NCBI RefSeq assembly: GCF_023078495.1
Contig: NZ_CP095742.1
Coordinates: 806,001-870,000 of the forward strand
Origin: Luteibacter aegosomatissinici
GTDB taxonomy: Bacteria; Pseudomonadota; Gammaproteobacteria; Xanthomonadales; Rhodanobacteraceae
DNA length: 64,000 bases
Direction: 5' to 3'
Part shown: positions 32,592-40,912 of the stretch, piece by piece
Layout of the letters: each line of letters starts with the position of its first letter
How positions within the stretch are numbered: the stretch's first letter is position 1
The notes under the pieces: generated by a model
Databases searched by the model: none
What the model saw: only the letters and a program-made list of their open reading frames with translations
What the model was told of the DNA's origin: nothing
Program-made: the position numbers and the translations under genes

Positions 32592-34922
32592 ATGTCCAAG
32601 CACTACCCGGCCCTGGCCGGTGCCATCCTCCTCGGCCTCGCCGGGGCCGCTTCCGCCCAGACGGTCAGCGTCGACGATTACCGCCGCGCCGATGCGATGC
32701 TGGCGAACAACACCATGCCGCTGGTGGACCATGCCGTCCAGCGCGTGAAGTGGATCGATGACGGTCACTTCTGGTACCGCGACCACGACAAGGATGGCGA
32801 CCAGTTCCTCACGGTGGATGCGGCCACTGGCCAGGCCACGCGCGCGTTCGATCGCGACAAGGTGGCCAAGGCCCTCTCCGATGCCACCGGCAAGAAGATC
32901 GACCCGGCCAAGGTGCCCGTGTCCGACTTTACGGTGCGCGCCGATGGCGGCCTGGACCTCACATCCGGTGGCAAGCACTACGCGTGCGACAAGGCCGCCG
33001 ACAAGTGCGAGCTCGTCGCAGCGAAAAAGGATGCCAGCGGCAAGGCCTATGGCACCGAGCCGGGCCTGAAGTCGCCCGACGGCAAATCCGAAGCATTCGT
33101 ACGTGACTGGAACCTGTGGGTGCGCGACGTGGTGACGGGCGCGGAGACGCAGCTCACGACCGACGGCATCAAGGATTACGGCTACGCGACCGACAACGCT
33201 GGCTGGAAGCACACCGACGACGCGATCCTCGTGTGGTCGCCGGATTCGAAGAAGGTAGCTACCTTCCAACAAGACCAGCGCAAGACCGGCGAGATGACCC
33301 TGGTCAGCGTCAACGTGGGCCACCCCAAGGTGGATACGTGGAAGTACCCGCTGCCGGGCGACAAGGACGTGACCATGATCGAGCGCGTCGTGATCGACGT
33401 GCCATCAAAGAAGATGGTTCGCTTCAAGATGCAGCCGGACCAGCACCGCTCCACCGTATGCGATGACGTGTCCTGCAGCCCGGGCGTGTGGGATGACGTG
33501 CGCTGGTCGGCCGATGGCAAGAGCATCGCCTTTGTATCCACGGCGCGTGACCATACGCATGAATGGCTGCGCGTGGCCAACCCGGAAACGGGTGACGTGC
33601 GCACGGTGTTCGACGAAAAGGCCAAGACCTATTTTGAAGGTGGTTTCGAGAACGCGAACTGGCAGTACGTCCCCGAAACCGATGAGGTGATCTGGTTCTC
33701 CGAGCGGAGCAACTGGGGCCACCTGTACATGTACAGCCTGAAGACGGGCAAGCTCGAGCACGAGATCACCAAGGGCGACTGGAACGTCACCCAGGTGCTG
33801 CATATCGATCCGAAGACGAAGACGATCTGGTTCCGTGGCGTAGGCCGCGAGAAGGGCGTGGATCCGTACTACCAGCAGTTCTACAAGGTGGGCTTCGACG
33901 GCAAGGGCCTGACCCTGCTTACGCCGGAAAACGCCGACCACACCGTATCGATGTCGAAGGACGGCACGTACTTCGTCGATTCGTATTCCACGATCGATAC
34001 GCCGCCGGTCGCCGTCGTGCGCAACGCGGCCACCGGTGCCACGGTGAAGGAGTTCGCCCGCGCCGATATCTCGCGCCTGAAGGCGGCCGGCTGGGTCGCG
34101 CCGACCTCGTTCACCGTGAAGGCGCGCGACGGCAAGACCGACCTGTATGGCCAGATGTTCAAGCCGTCGCACTTCGATGCCTCGAAGAAGTACCCGCTCG
34201 TGGTGTACATCTACCCGGGCCCGCAGGTGGGTTCGGTGCGTACCCGCAGCTTTGCACCCTCGCATGGCGATAACCAGGCGCTGGCCGAACTGGGCTTTGT
34301 CGTCGTCGCCGTGGATGGCATGGGTACGCCGCTGCGCTCCAAGGCGTTCCACGATGCGTACTTCCAGAACATCGGCGACAACACGCTGCCCGACCAGGTC
34401 GCGGCCGTGAAGCAGCTGGTGAAGCAGAACGCATGGATCGATGGCGATCGCGTGGGTATCTGGGGCCACTCCGGCGGCGGCAACGCCACGGCCACGGCCA
34501 TGTTCCGTTATGGCGACACCTTCAAGGTGGGCATCTCCGAATCGGGCAACCACGACAACCGCAACTACGAAGACGATTGGGCGGAGAAGTGGCAGGGCCT
34601 GCTGGTCACCGATAAGGACGGCAAGTCCAACTACGACGACCAGGCGAACCAGAAGTGGGTGGATGGTTTGAAGGGCCACCTGATGATGGCGCACGGCACC
34701 TCGGACGATAACGTGCCGCCGTACGAGACGCTGCTGGTGGTGGATGCGCTGATCAAGGCCAACAAGGATTTCGACCTGGTCATGATCCCCAACGCCCACC
34801 ACGGCTACGGTGCCGCCACGCAGTACATGACGCGTCGCCGCTGGGATTACTTCGTGCGCTACCTGAAGGGCGAAACCCCGCCGAAGGAATTCAAGCTAAC
34901 GCCGCTGGACATGAACCGCTAA
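32592..34922 (+). CDS. Exported S9B (DPP4-like) prolyl peptidase
   Basis: 776 aa with signal peptide (residues 1-22, ending GAASAQ). An N-terminal eight-bladed propeller region (about 40-490) includes the DPP4-type glutamate region (DRTHEW-like: ARDHTHEWLRVANPETG). The C-terminal alpha/beta hydrolase has S627 in GHSGGG, D705 in GTSDDNV and His 736/737 in NAHHGYG. The nucleophile elbow reads GHSGGG, where DPP4 has GWSYGG. It should cleave X-Pro dipeptides from periplasmic or external peptides. Confidence 0.9.
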   Translation: MSKHYPALAGAILLGLAGAASAQTVSVDDYRRADAMLANNTMPLVDHAVQRVKWIDDGHFWYRDHDKDGDQFLTVDAATGQATRAFDRDKVAKALSDATGKKIDPAKVPVSDFTVRADGGLDLTSGGKHYACDKAADKCELVAAKKDASGKAYGTEPGLKSPDGKSEAFVRDWNLWVRDVVTGAETQLTTDGIKDYGYATDNAGWKHTDDAILVWSPDSKKVATFQQDQRKTGEMTLVSVNVGHPKVDTWKYPLPGDKDVTMIERVVIDVPSKKMVRFKMQPDQHRSTVCDDVSCSPGVWDDVRWSADGKSIAFVSTARDHTHEWLRVANPETGDVRTVFDEKAKTYFEGGFENANWQYVPETDEVIWFSERSNWGHLYMYSLKTGKLEHEITKGDWNVTQVLHIDPKTKTIWFRGVGREKGVDPYYQQFYKVGFDGKGLTLLTPENADHTVSMSKDGTYFVDSYSTIDTPPVAVVRNAATGATVKEFARADISRLKAAGWVAPTSFTVKARDGKTDLYGQMFKPSHFDASKKYPLVVYIYPGPQVGSVRTRSFAPSHGDNQALAELGFVVVAVDGMGTPLRSKAFHDAYFQNIGDNTLPDQVAAVKQLVKQNAWIDGDRVGIWGHSGGGNATATAMFRYGDTFKVGISESGNHDNRNYEDDWAEKWQGLLVTDKDGKSNYDDQANQKWVDGLKGHLMMAHGTSDDNVPPYETLLVVDALIKANKDFDLVMIPNAHHGYGAATQYMTRRRWDYFVRYLKGETPPKEFKLTPLDMNR

Positions 34923-34959
34923 GCACGATGCCGGGCGCCGAATGCGCCCGGCCCATCCG

Positions 34960-35053
34960 GTAGGAGCCCACCCTGTGGGCGACATCTTTCGCGATAAAGC
35001 CACAGGCGATTGCGCTCATCGCGAAAGGCGTCGCTCACAGGGTGAGCTCCTAC
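34960..35053. repeat. REP palindrome, type 2
   Basis: Arm 1 begins gtaggagcccaccctgtgggc; arm 2 has the variant gtcgctcacagggtgagctc, changed at two points in a compensating way relative to its own family. A small GC hairpin (34931-34951) lies just before it, after the S9 peptidase gene. Confidence 0.88.
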
Positions 35054-35066
35054 ATGTGTTCCGTGG

Positions 35067-35675
35067 TCAGGACAGGGTGATGTGCACGCCGGGGACCGGC
35101 ACGAAGTGCATGGCCACCGCATTCATGCAGTAACGCAGCCCGGTCGGGTCCGGGCCATCATCGAACACATGCCCCAGGTGCGCACCGCAACGGGCGCAGC
35201 TGACCGCGGTGCGGTCCTCCATCAAACTCTTGTCATCGGTCTGCACGATGTTCCGCTTCGAAAGCGGTTGCCAGAAGCTGGGCCAGCCCGTGCCCGAATC
35301 AAACTTCGTCGCCGAATCGAACAACGCCGTATCGCAGCCGATGCAACGGTAGAGCCCGTTGTCATGGCGGTTCCAGCCGGGGCCTGTATAGGGCGGCTCG
35401 GTACCTTCATGGCGGGTAACGTAGTACGAGCGCGAATCAAGCTTCGCCCGCCACTGTTCATCGGTCAGGACGACCTTTGCCTCGACGCACTGGCCCAGCG
35501 GCTTCTTGTCCGGCGCAAAACAATCCAGCGTGACGTTGCCGGGCTGCAGCGGCTTGGGCGCATCGGCGGCCATGGCCGGTTGCGTGGCCTTGAAGATAAA
35601 GGGCAGGGAGACCGACGCGGCGGCCGTGGCCGCGAAGACGGCGAGGAAGCGGCGGCGATCAGGATCGGTACGCAT
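35067..35675 (-). CDS. msrB: Tat-exported peptide-methionine (R)-S-oxide reductase MsrB
   Basis: 202 aa. The N-terminus has a twin-arginine signal (DRRRFLAVFAATAAASVSLP), which implies folded, zinc-loaded export to the periplasm. The MsrB domain shows the zinc-binding CIGC and CARC pairs, GTGWPSFWQPL, HLGHVFDDGP and the catalytic Cys in RYCMNAVAM. It should repair methionine-R-sulfoxide in periplasmic proteins. GGAGG precedes ATG 35675. No msrA is adjacent. A REP element follows. Confidence 0.92.
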   Translation of the reverse strand: MRTDPDRRRFLAVFAATAAASVSLPFIFKATQPAMAADAPKPLQPGNVTLDCFAPDKKPLGQCVEAKVVLTDEQWRAKLDSRSYYVTRHEGTEPPYTGPGWNRHDNGLYRCIGCDTALFDSATKFDSGTGWPSFWQPLSKRNIVQTDDKSLMEDRTAVSCARCGAHLGHVFDDGPDPTGLRYCMNAVAMHFVPVPGVHITLS

Positions 35676-35756
35676 GGGACCTCCGGAAGCGGAAAAGGGC
35701 GCCAGGCGGCACCCTTCCAACCAGACCGGCCAGACACCTCAACCCTTACACGGCCC

Positions 35757-36080
35757 TCAATCATCCACCCAATGACACCGCCGCTCGGTCGTATACGTGG
35801 CGTTCTTGTCCTGGTGGTTCTTCTGCACCTGGTTGCCCACGTAGCCGCCAGCGACGGCGCCACCCACGGTGGCCAGGGTCTTGCCCTTGCCGCCGCCCAC
35901 CTGGTGGCCCAGCAGGCCGCCGGCGACGGCGCCCACGCCGGTGCCGATCAGGCGGTTGTCGTCCTTCGAATTGATCTGCTTGACCTGTACGTCCTCGCAG
36001 ACCTGGTGACGGGCCATGGCCGGTGCCGCGGCGCCCAGCGCAACGGCCAGGGTGGCCAGGGCGATCAGTGGCTTCTTCAT
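35757..36080 (-). CDS. Exported glycine-zipper 2TM-domain protein
   Basis: 107 aa. A signal peptide (MKKPLIALATLAVALGAAAPAMA) is followed by a Gly-zipper hairpin near 45-85 (GTGVGAVAGGLLGHQVGGG and VGGAVAGGYVGNQV), the pattern of SlyB/17-kDa-antigen-like envelope proteins. Two Cys (near 28 and 102) could pair. Its ATG overlaps the stop of the BrkB-family gene by four bases, so the two are one operon. Confidence 0.85.
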   Translation of the reverse strand: MKKPLIALATLAVALGAAAPAMARHQVCEDVQVKQINSKDDNRLIGTGVGAVAGGLLGHQVGGGKGKTLATVGGAVAGGYVGNQVQKNHQDKNATYTTERRCHWVDD

Positions 36081-37024
36081 GACGGGTCCTCCTTATCGAC
36101 GGATTTCAGGGATACCGCCGCCGTCGTGATGGAGGGGTCAACAGGCACCGTTTTCGTGTGCCGGATCGACATGGCGTATGGCCGCGGTTTAATTGGCGTA
36201 CCGCGCGCCTCGGCCACGGCCTCGGTCAATTCAGCCCCCAGCAGCAGGATGAGCGCCGAGTAGTACACCCACACCAGCAACACCACGACGCCGCCGGCGG
36301 GCCCATAGGGGCCACCGACATTACTGCGCTCGAGATAAATGCCGATGGCGTACTTGCCAATGACGAAGAGCAGGGCGGTGAGCGAGGCGCCGATGAACGC
36401 ATCACGCCATTCGATGATGGCGTCGGGCAGGACCTTGTAGATCGCCCCGAAGATAAGGATGAACACGCCGAACGAGATGACCATCTCCAGAACGTGCCAA
36501 CCCAGCGTGCCACCCCGCACAAACACGGCGATAAGTGCGCTGGCCGAGAACGAAATAACCAGCAGGAAGGCGAGGGAAAGCAGCAAGCCCAACGCATGCA
36601 GCCTGGCACGCAGCCAGCCCAGGATGGCGCGGCTGGTGTTGCCGGGGCGGGGCTGCAGGCTCCACACCCGGTTCAGCGCGCCCTGTAACTGGGCAAACAC
36701 CGCCGAGGCGCCGATCAGGGTGATCCCCAGGCCGATCAGGCCGGCCATGCTGCCCACGCTCGGGCGTTGCTTGGCGTTTTCGATCACCAGCTTCACCGCA
36801 TCGGATGCCCGCGCGCCCACCAGCCCGTTCAGCCCGTCGACCAACTGGGCCTGCCATTCCGGGCGGAGCGACGCCACGACCCACAGCAGGAGGACAAGCA
36901 AGGGCGCGAAGGAGAGGGCCGAGTAGAAGGCCAGGGCCGCCGCCCGGGTCATCAGCTCGTCGTCGCTAAAACCTTTCGCGGTGGTCTTCACCACCTGCAA
37001 ACCGAGATTGATCCTGCGATCCAC
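36077..37024 (-). CDS. YihY/BrkB-family inner-membrane protein (UPF0761)
   Basis: 315 aa from GTG 37024, which follows AAAGGAG. Six hydrophobic segments and family marks are visible: RAAALAFYSALSFAPLLVLL near 27-46, ALNRVWSLQPR, ILIFGAIYKVLPD and GPYGPAGGVVVLLVWVYYSA. The molecular role of the family is unsettled; it was named after a Bordetella serum-resistance gene and is often predicted to be a transporter. The downstream gene overlaps by ATGA. Confidence 0.88.
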   Translation of the reverse strand: MDRRINLGLQVVKTTAKGFSDDELMTRAAALAFYSALSFAPLLVLLLWVVASLRPEWQAQLVDGLNGLVGARASDAVKLVIENAKQRPSVGSMAGLIGLGITLIGASAVFAQLQGALNRVWSLQPRPGNTSRAILGWLRARLHALGLLLSLAFLLVISFSASALIAVFVRGGTLGWHVLEMVISFGVFILIFGAIYKVLPDAIIEWRDAFIGASLTALLFVIGKYAIGIYLERSNVGGPYGPAGGVVVLLVWVYYSALILLLGAELTEAVAEARGTPIKPRPYAMSIRHTKTVPVDPSITTAAVSLKSVDKEDPS

Positions 37025-37141
37025 GGGGGCTCCTTTCGTCCGGACGAGGGACAGGGTGAGGGGTAAGTCGCGAAAAAAACGTAGTTTTTGCACCGCAGCG
37101 TGACAGCTTGTCACTTCGGCGTCTTAATTCGCCCCGGGGAG

Positions 37142-37155
37142 TTAGATCGATTCAA
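37142..37155. promoter_or_regulatory. LacI-type operator candidate, copy 1
   Basis: TTAGATCGATTCAA, a partial palindrome centred on ATCGAT; 118 bp before the BrkB-family start and 461 bp before the TonB receptor start. Confidence 0.5.
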
Positions 37156-37489
37156 GTCAAACAGGATCCGGGTCACGACGTGCCTGCGGGTCTGAAGGGC
37201 TTTAACCGGGGTGGGAGGGCAGGGGCAAGCGTGAAAAGCGCCGCCCAGGGTAACGCTGCCACCCGCCAGATCGCTGAGGGGATGGGAAGCTGACACATGA
37301 AACCAACAAGCGCCCGAATTCCATTCAAGCCGGCCTTCGCGCCGCGCGTGTATCCGCGTGCGTGAGGATCGCCACCCGCAGCGTGCCTGAGTGCCGCTGC
37401 TCTCGCCGCGCCTGCCGCGGCGTGGGAAACACCAGCTTCATGTAAGTACTGAGCGCCAATGGGCCGGGGGGCCTTTGGTACCTAAAAAT

Positions 37490-37503
37490 TTAGATCGATC
37501 CAA
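37490..37503. promoter_or_regulatory. LacI-type operator candidate, copy 2
   Basis: TTAGATCGATCCAA is a 14-bp palindrome with only one unmatched pair, 113 bp before the TonB receptor start. The shared 10-bp core TTAGATCGAT with copy 1, 348 bp away, suggests one regulator and perhaps DNA looping. No LacI gene is in the window. Confidence 0.55.
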
Positions 37504-37615
37504 GTTCAGGGGAAGGAGGGGCCGTGCAGCACTAGCGCCGTAGCAGCAGTGATGAAACGGGGGATCAACGCGCCAGCTCAGCAGGCGCGCACATTACTGA
37601 GGGAAGTAAAGAACA

Positions 37616-40600
37616 ATGACTTATCTGCCAAACATGCTTAAGCGCAAGCCGCTGTACGCCGCGCTCGCCACGGCGACCTTGTCCGTCGCCGGTTTCATCG
37701 GGGTGCCTGCCGCCGCCTTCGCGGAGACGCCTTCACCCGCCGCCGCCGCACCTGCGGCCGCACCCTCACCCGCTCCGCAGGCGCAGTCGACCGATGATGC
37801 CCAGGCGAAGAAGGATGCCAAGAAGGCAGATAAGGACAAGAAGGAACAGAGCCCGATCAACCTCGATACCGTGGTTGTGACGAGCTACCGCCAGTCGATC
37901 GACCAGAACGTCACCGACAAGCGCGAAGCGAACTCCATCGTCGAAGTGATCAACGCGCAGAACATCGCGCAGTTCCCGGCGAAGAACATCGCCGACGCGC
38001 TGGCCCACGTGCCTGGCGTCGTCATCAGCCGCGAATCCGGCGAAGGCAAGACCGTGAGCATCCGCGGCCTGGCCCCCGAACTCACCTACACCGAACTGAA
38101 CGGCAACTACGTCGCCTCGGCCGATACCTCGGCCGGCCTGACGCGTTCGTTCAACTACACGCTGTTCCCGGCCAACATGTTCTCGGACATCAAGCTCTAC
38201 AAGAGCCTTGAGGCACGCCTGGATGAAGGCGGCATCGGCGGCAACGTCGATCTGCGTACGCGCCGTCCGCTGGAAATGGAAGCCAACGAAGGCTTCGTGA
38301 CCGGTACCGCCGCAAGCTCCGACACGAGCTCGAAGACCGAGCCGCAGGGTGCGGCCCTGTGGTCGTGGAAGAACAAGGACGAGACCTTCGGCGTCCTCGT
38401 CGCCGGTTCGTACCAGAAGCGCCAGGCGACCACGTATGAAGCCGATGCGTCCAGCTGGCACTGGTGGTCTGACAGCTGCAAGGACCACACGACCTGTACC
38501 CAGGCACCGGTGGACGTCCACGGCAACCCGTACGATTCCGCGGTCAACAACAATATCGACCTGTGGGGCAACGGCGTGGTCGACCAGGCCGGCAACGTCT
38601 CCAACGGTTTCTGGATGCCGCAGCAGTTCGCTACGAGCCGCAACGACCTGACCCTGAAGACCAAGGGCGCGCAGGCCACGATGCAGTTCAAGCCGAGCGA
38701 TCACTTCCTGCTGACGGGTAACTACTTCCGCTTCGAGCGCCAGCAGACCCAGATCACCAACACGCTGGAAATCCCCGAGTGGGGCCTGCCGAACAACTCG
38801 AACTACGCCGACCAGAACGGCCGCCTGCTGGCACCGAACGGCCTGACCTTCGATCCGTCGCACACCATCGTGACCGGCGCGAACTACCAGCTCCCGGCCG
38901 CTGGCGTGGGTTGTAACTCCGCCACCAACCCGGTGACCGGCGCGGCCCGCCAGGCCGTGGACGTGTGCTCCACCGAAATCCCCTGGCTGAACGGTAACTA
39001 CTCGGTTGAGAAGGCCACCTCGCAGACCCTCAACCTGGAAGGCGAGTGGGACAACGGCGGTTCGCTGAGCGGTTCGTTCAACGTCGGCCGCACCTGGGCC
39101 AAGGGCGGCCCCTCGATCGAGCTGGGCATGGCTGCCAAGCCGCGTAACTTCGTGAACGGCCAGTGGGTCGATGGCAGTACCGGTGCTTCGTGGACCACCT
39201 CCGGCAGCGATGTCAGCAGCAAGCCGGGCATCAGTGCCGAGCAGGGAGTGCTGCAGAACATGATCAACGGTGCGGGCCAGGTCGACCTGGGTTCCACCGG
39301 TTCGAACATGGTCAACACCTCGAACTCGCAGAACTTCGCGCAGGCTGACTTCACCTGGTCGCTCGATTCGACCTGGCTGCAGTCCATCCAGTTCGGCGGC
39401 AAGTACACCGATGCCAATGCCGAACAGCAGAGCAACGAAGTGCGCTGGTACTGCAAGGGCACCGAGCTGCAGTTCCAGACCTGCGATCCAAACGCAGGCC
39501 AGCTGCCGGCCGGCTTCCTGTTGGCGAACAACCTGAACGGCGTGAACCACGCCTACGGCGATGACATCTTCCCGGCGATCAACTTCCCGGCGTACTACAA
39601 CTACCTGAACTCGACCTACGATCGCGTCCTCTACAACAAGCCGCAGAACAAGTCGTCGATCGGCGAGAAGATCGCCGCGGCCTACGTGCAGGCGAACTTC
39701 GATACCGGCACCATCCGCGGTAACGTCGGCGTGCGCTTCGTCACCACGAAGCAGGACCTCACCGTCGCCAACCAGGTCACCACGAACAACGCGGTGTACT
39801 ACCACGATCCGCAGGGCAACATCCTGATCTGCCCGGCATCGGGCGTGAACGCGGGTGGCGGTGCGTGCGCACCGGGCGATTTCCAGTACCTGCCGCGCGA
39901 AGTGTCGGTGGTTGAGAACTTCACCAACTCCACCACGCAGAAGCGTTACAACAAGTTCCTGCCCAGCTTCAATATCGCGTGGACGATCGCCGATGACTTC
40001 ATCCTGCGCGCCGCCGGCTCGCAGGCCATGGCTCGCGCGAACTACACCGACCTGGCCCAGCTCGGCCAGCTGACCAACAACACGCAGGAGTACTATAACG
40101 ACCGCAAGCAGTTCGGCGCTCCGCTGCCGGGCTGGTACGGTTCCGGTGCCAACGCCGACCTGAAGCCGTTCACGGCTACCCAGTTCGACCTGGCCGGCGA
40201 GTGGTACTACGGCCCGCATTCGGTCGTCGGCGTCGATCTGTTCCAGAAGAAGGTCAAGAACTTCGTCGTTCCGGTCACCGTCAACAACATCAATGTCGAC
40301 GTGGGCGGTACGCCGACCAACTTCCTGCAGTACAGCACCAACGCCAACGGTCGTTCGGGTACGTCGAAGGGTGTGGAAATCTACAACCAGCACACCTGGG
40401 ATTCGGGCTTCGGCTACATCCTGAACTACACGCTCAACCACACCAATGAAACCGCGGTGTCGCTGGGTGATACGCAGGTGGGCAAGGCCGAGCTCATCGG
40501 TAGCGCGAAGTACGCCGCCAACGTCTCGCTGTTCTATGAAAAGAATGGCCTGCTGCTGCGTGCGAGCGACAACTGGACCGGCCGTACCATGACCGGCCTG

Positions 40601-40831
40601 GCCTCGGGCCTGCCGATCTACGCACAGCCGTACCACCAGATCGACCTCAACGGCGACTATGAATTCAACAAGCACTTCATGGTTACCGCGTCGATCATCA
40701 ACTTCAACAAGGCAACACCGCACACGTACCTGGGTGGCGACACCCGTGCACGACTGGTCCAGCTGCTGTACCCGGGCCGTCAGTACTACGTGGGTGTGAC
40801 CTACAAGTTCGGTGGTCCGGAAGCCAAGTAA
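37616..40831 (+). CDS. TonB-dependent outer-membrane receptor, probably for a glycan
   Basis: 1071 aa. A signal peptide (cut after AAFA near residue 36) is followed by an Ala/Pro then Lys/Asp linker and the plug domain, which starts near LDTVVVTSYR (TonB-box-like) and holds SIVEVINAQNIAQFPAKNIA and VSIRGLAPEL. The barrel ends in GRQYYVGVTYKFGG. Size and plug wording match the xanthomonad class of large sugar-linked receptors (CUT loci). It is followed by GH92 and GH2 genes, implying uptake of mannose-containing oligosaccharides. Two LacI-type palindromes precede it. ATG 37634 is a possible alternative start. The ligand is inferred. Confidence 0.9.
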   Translation: MTYLPNMLKRKPLYAALATATLSVAGFIGVPAAAFAETPSPAAAAPAAAPSPAPQAQSTDDAQAKKDAKKADKDKKEQSPINLDTVVVTSYRQSIDQNVTDKREANSIVEVINAQNIAQFPAKNIADALAHVPGVVISRESGEGKTVSIRGLAPELTYTELNGNYVASADTSAGLTRSFNYTLFPANMFSDIKLYKSLEARLDEGGIGGNVDLRTRRPLEMEANEGFVTGTAASSDTSSKTEPQGAALWSWKNKDETFGVLVAGSYQKRQATTYEADASSWHWWSDSCKDHTTCTQAPVDVHGNPYDSAVNNNIDLWGNGVVDQAGNVSNGFWMPQQFATSRNDLTLKTKGAQATMQFKPSDHFLLTGNYFRFERQQTQITNTLEIPEWGLPNNSNYADQNGRLLAPNGLTFDPSHTIVTGANYQLPAAGVGCNSATNPVTGAARQAVDVCSTEIPWLNGNYSVEKATSQTLNLEGEWDNGGSLSGSFNVGRTWAKGGPSIELGMAAKPRNFVNGQWVDGSTGASWTTSGSDVSSKPGISAEQGVLQNMINGAGQVDLGSTGSNMVNTSNSQNFAQADFTWSLDSTWLQSIQFGGKYTDANAEQQSNEVRWYCKGTELQFQTCDPNAGQLPAGFLLANNLNGVNHAYGDDIFPAINFPAYYNYLNSTYDRVLYNKPQNKSSIGEKIAAAYVQANFDTGTIRGNVGVRFVTTKQDLTVANQVTTNNAVYYHDPQGNILICPASGVNAGGGACAPGDFQYLPREVSVVENFTNSTTQKRYNKFLPSFNIAWTIADDFILRAAGSQAMARANYTDLAQLGQLTNNTQEYYNDRKQFGAPLPGWYGSGANADLKPFTATQFDLAGEWYYGPHSVVGVDLFQKKVKNFVVPVTVNNINVDVGGTPTNFLQYSTNANGRSGTSKGVEIYNQHTWDSGFGYILNYTLNHTNETAVSLGDTQVGKAELIGSAKYAANVSLFYEKNGLLLRASDNWTGRTMTGLASGLPIYAQPYHQIDLNGDYEFNKHFMVTASIINFNKATPHTYLGGDTRARLVQLLYPGRQYYVGVTYKFGGPEAK

Positions 40832-40838
40832 GAAAATC

Positions 40839-40873
40839 GACGGGGCCAGGCACATCGCCTGGCCCCGTCTTCG
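40839..40873 (+). terminator. Intrinsic terminator between TonB receptor and GH92 genes
   Basis: A 13-bp stem (gacggggccaggc / gcctggccccgtc) with an acatc loop is followed by ttcgttt. The T-run is poor, so it may reduce rather than end transcription into the GH92 gene, 44 bp on. Confidence 0.7.
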
Positions 40874-40912
40874 TTTCAACGGATGCGTCCCCACTCCGTC
40901 CAGGAAACCCTC

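Larger units (their letters stand above)
37025..37615 (+). other. 590-bp upstream region of the TonB receptor
   Basis: No convincing gene is seen. The region holds two LacI-type palindromes (37142-37155 and 37490-37503), a GC hairpin (37404-37422, cgccgcg-cctgc-cgcggcg) and a ribosome-binding stretch (gagggaagtaaag) before ATG 37616. It is divergent from the BrkB-family gene. The length suggests a long leader or several control sites. Confidence 0.6.

Noticed and set aside
37108-37293. Small plus-strand frame in the TonB receptor leader
   Set aside because: No ribosome site, no conserved feature, and it overlaps the first operator; treated as non-coding.
37766-40894. Minus-strand open frame of over 1000 codons opposite the TonB receptor gene
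   Set aside because: It shadows the receptor gene, with low-complexity Val/Arg/Asp-rich translation and no recognisable domain.
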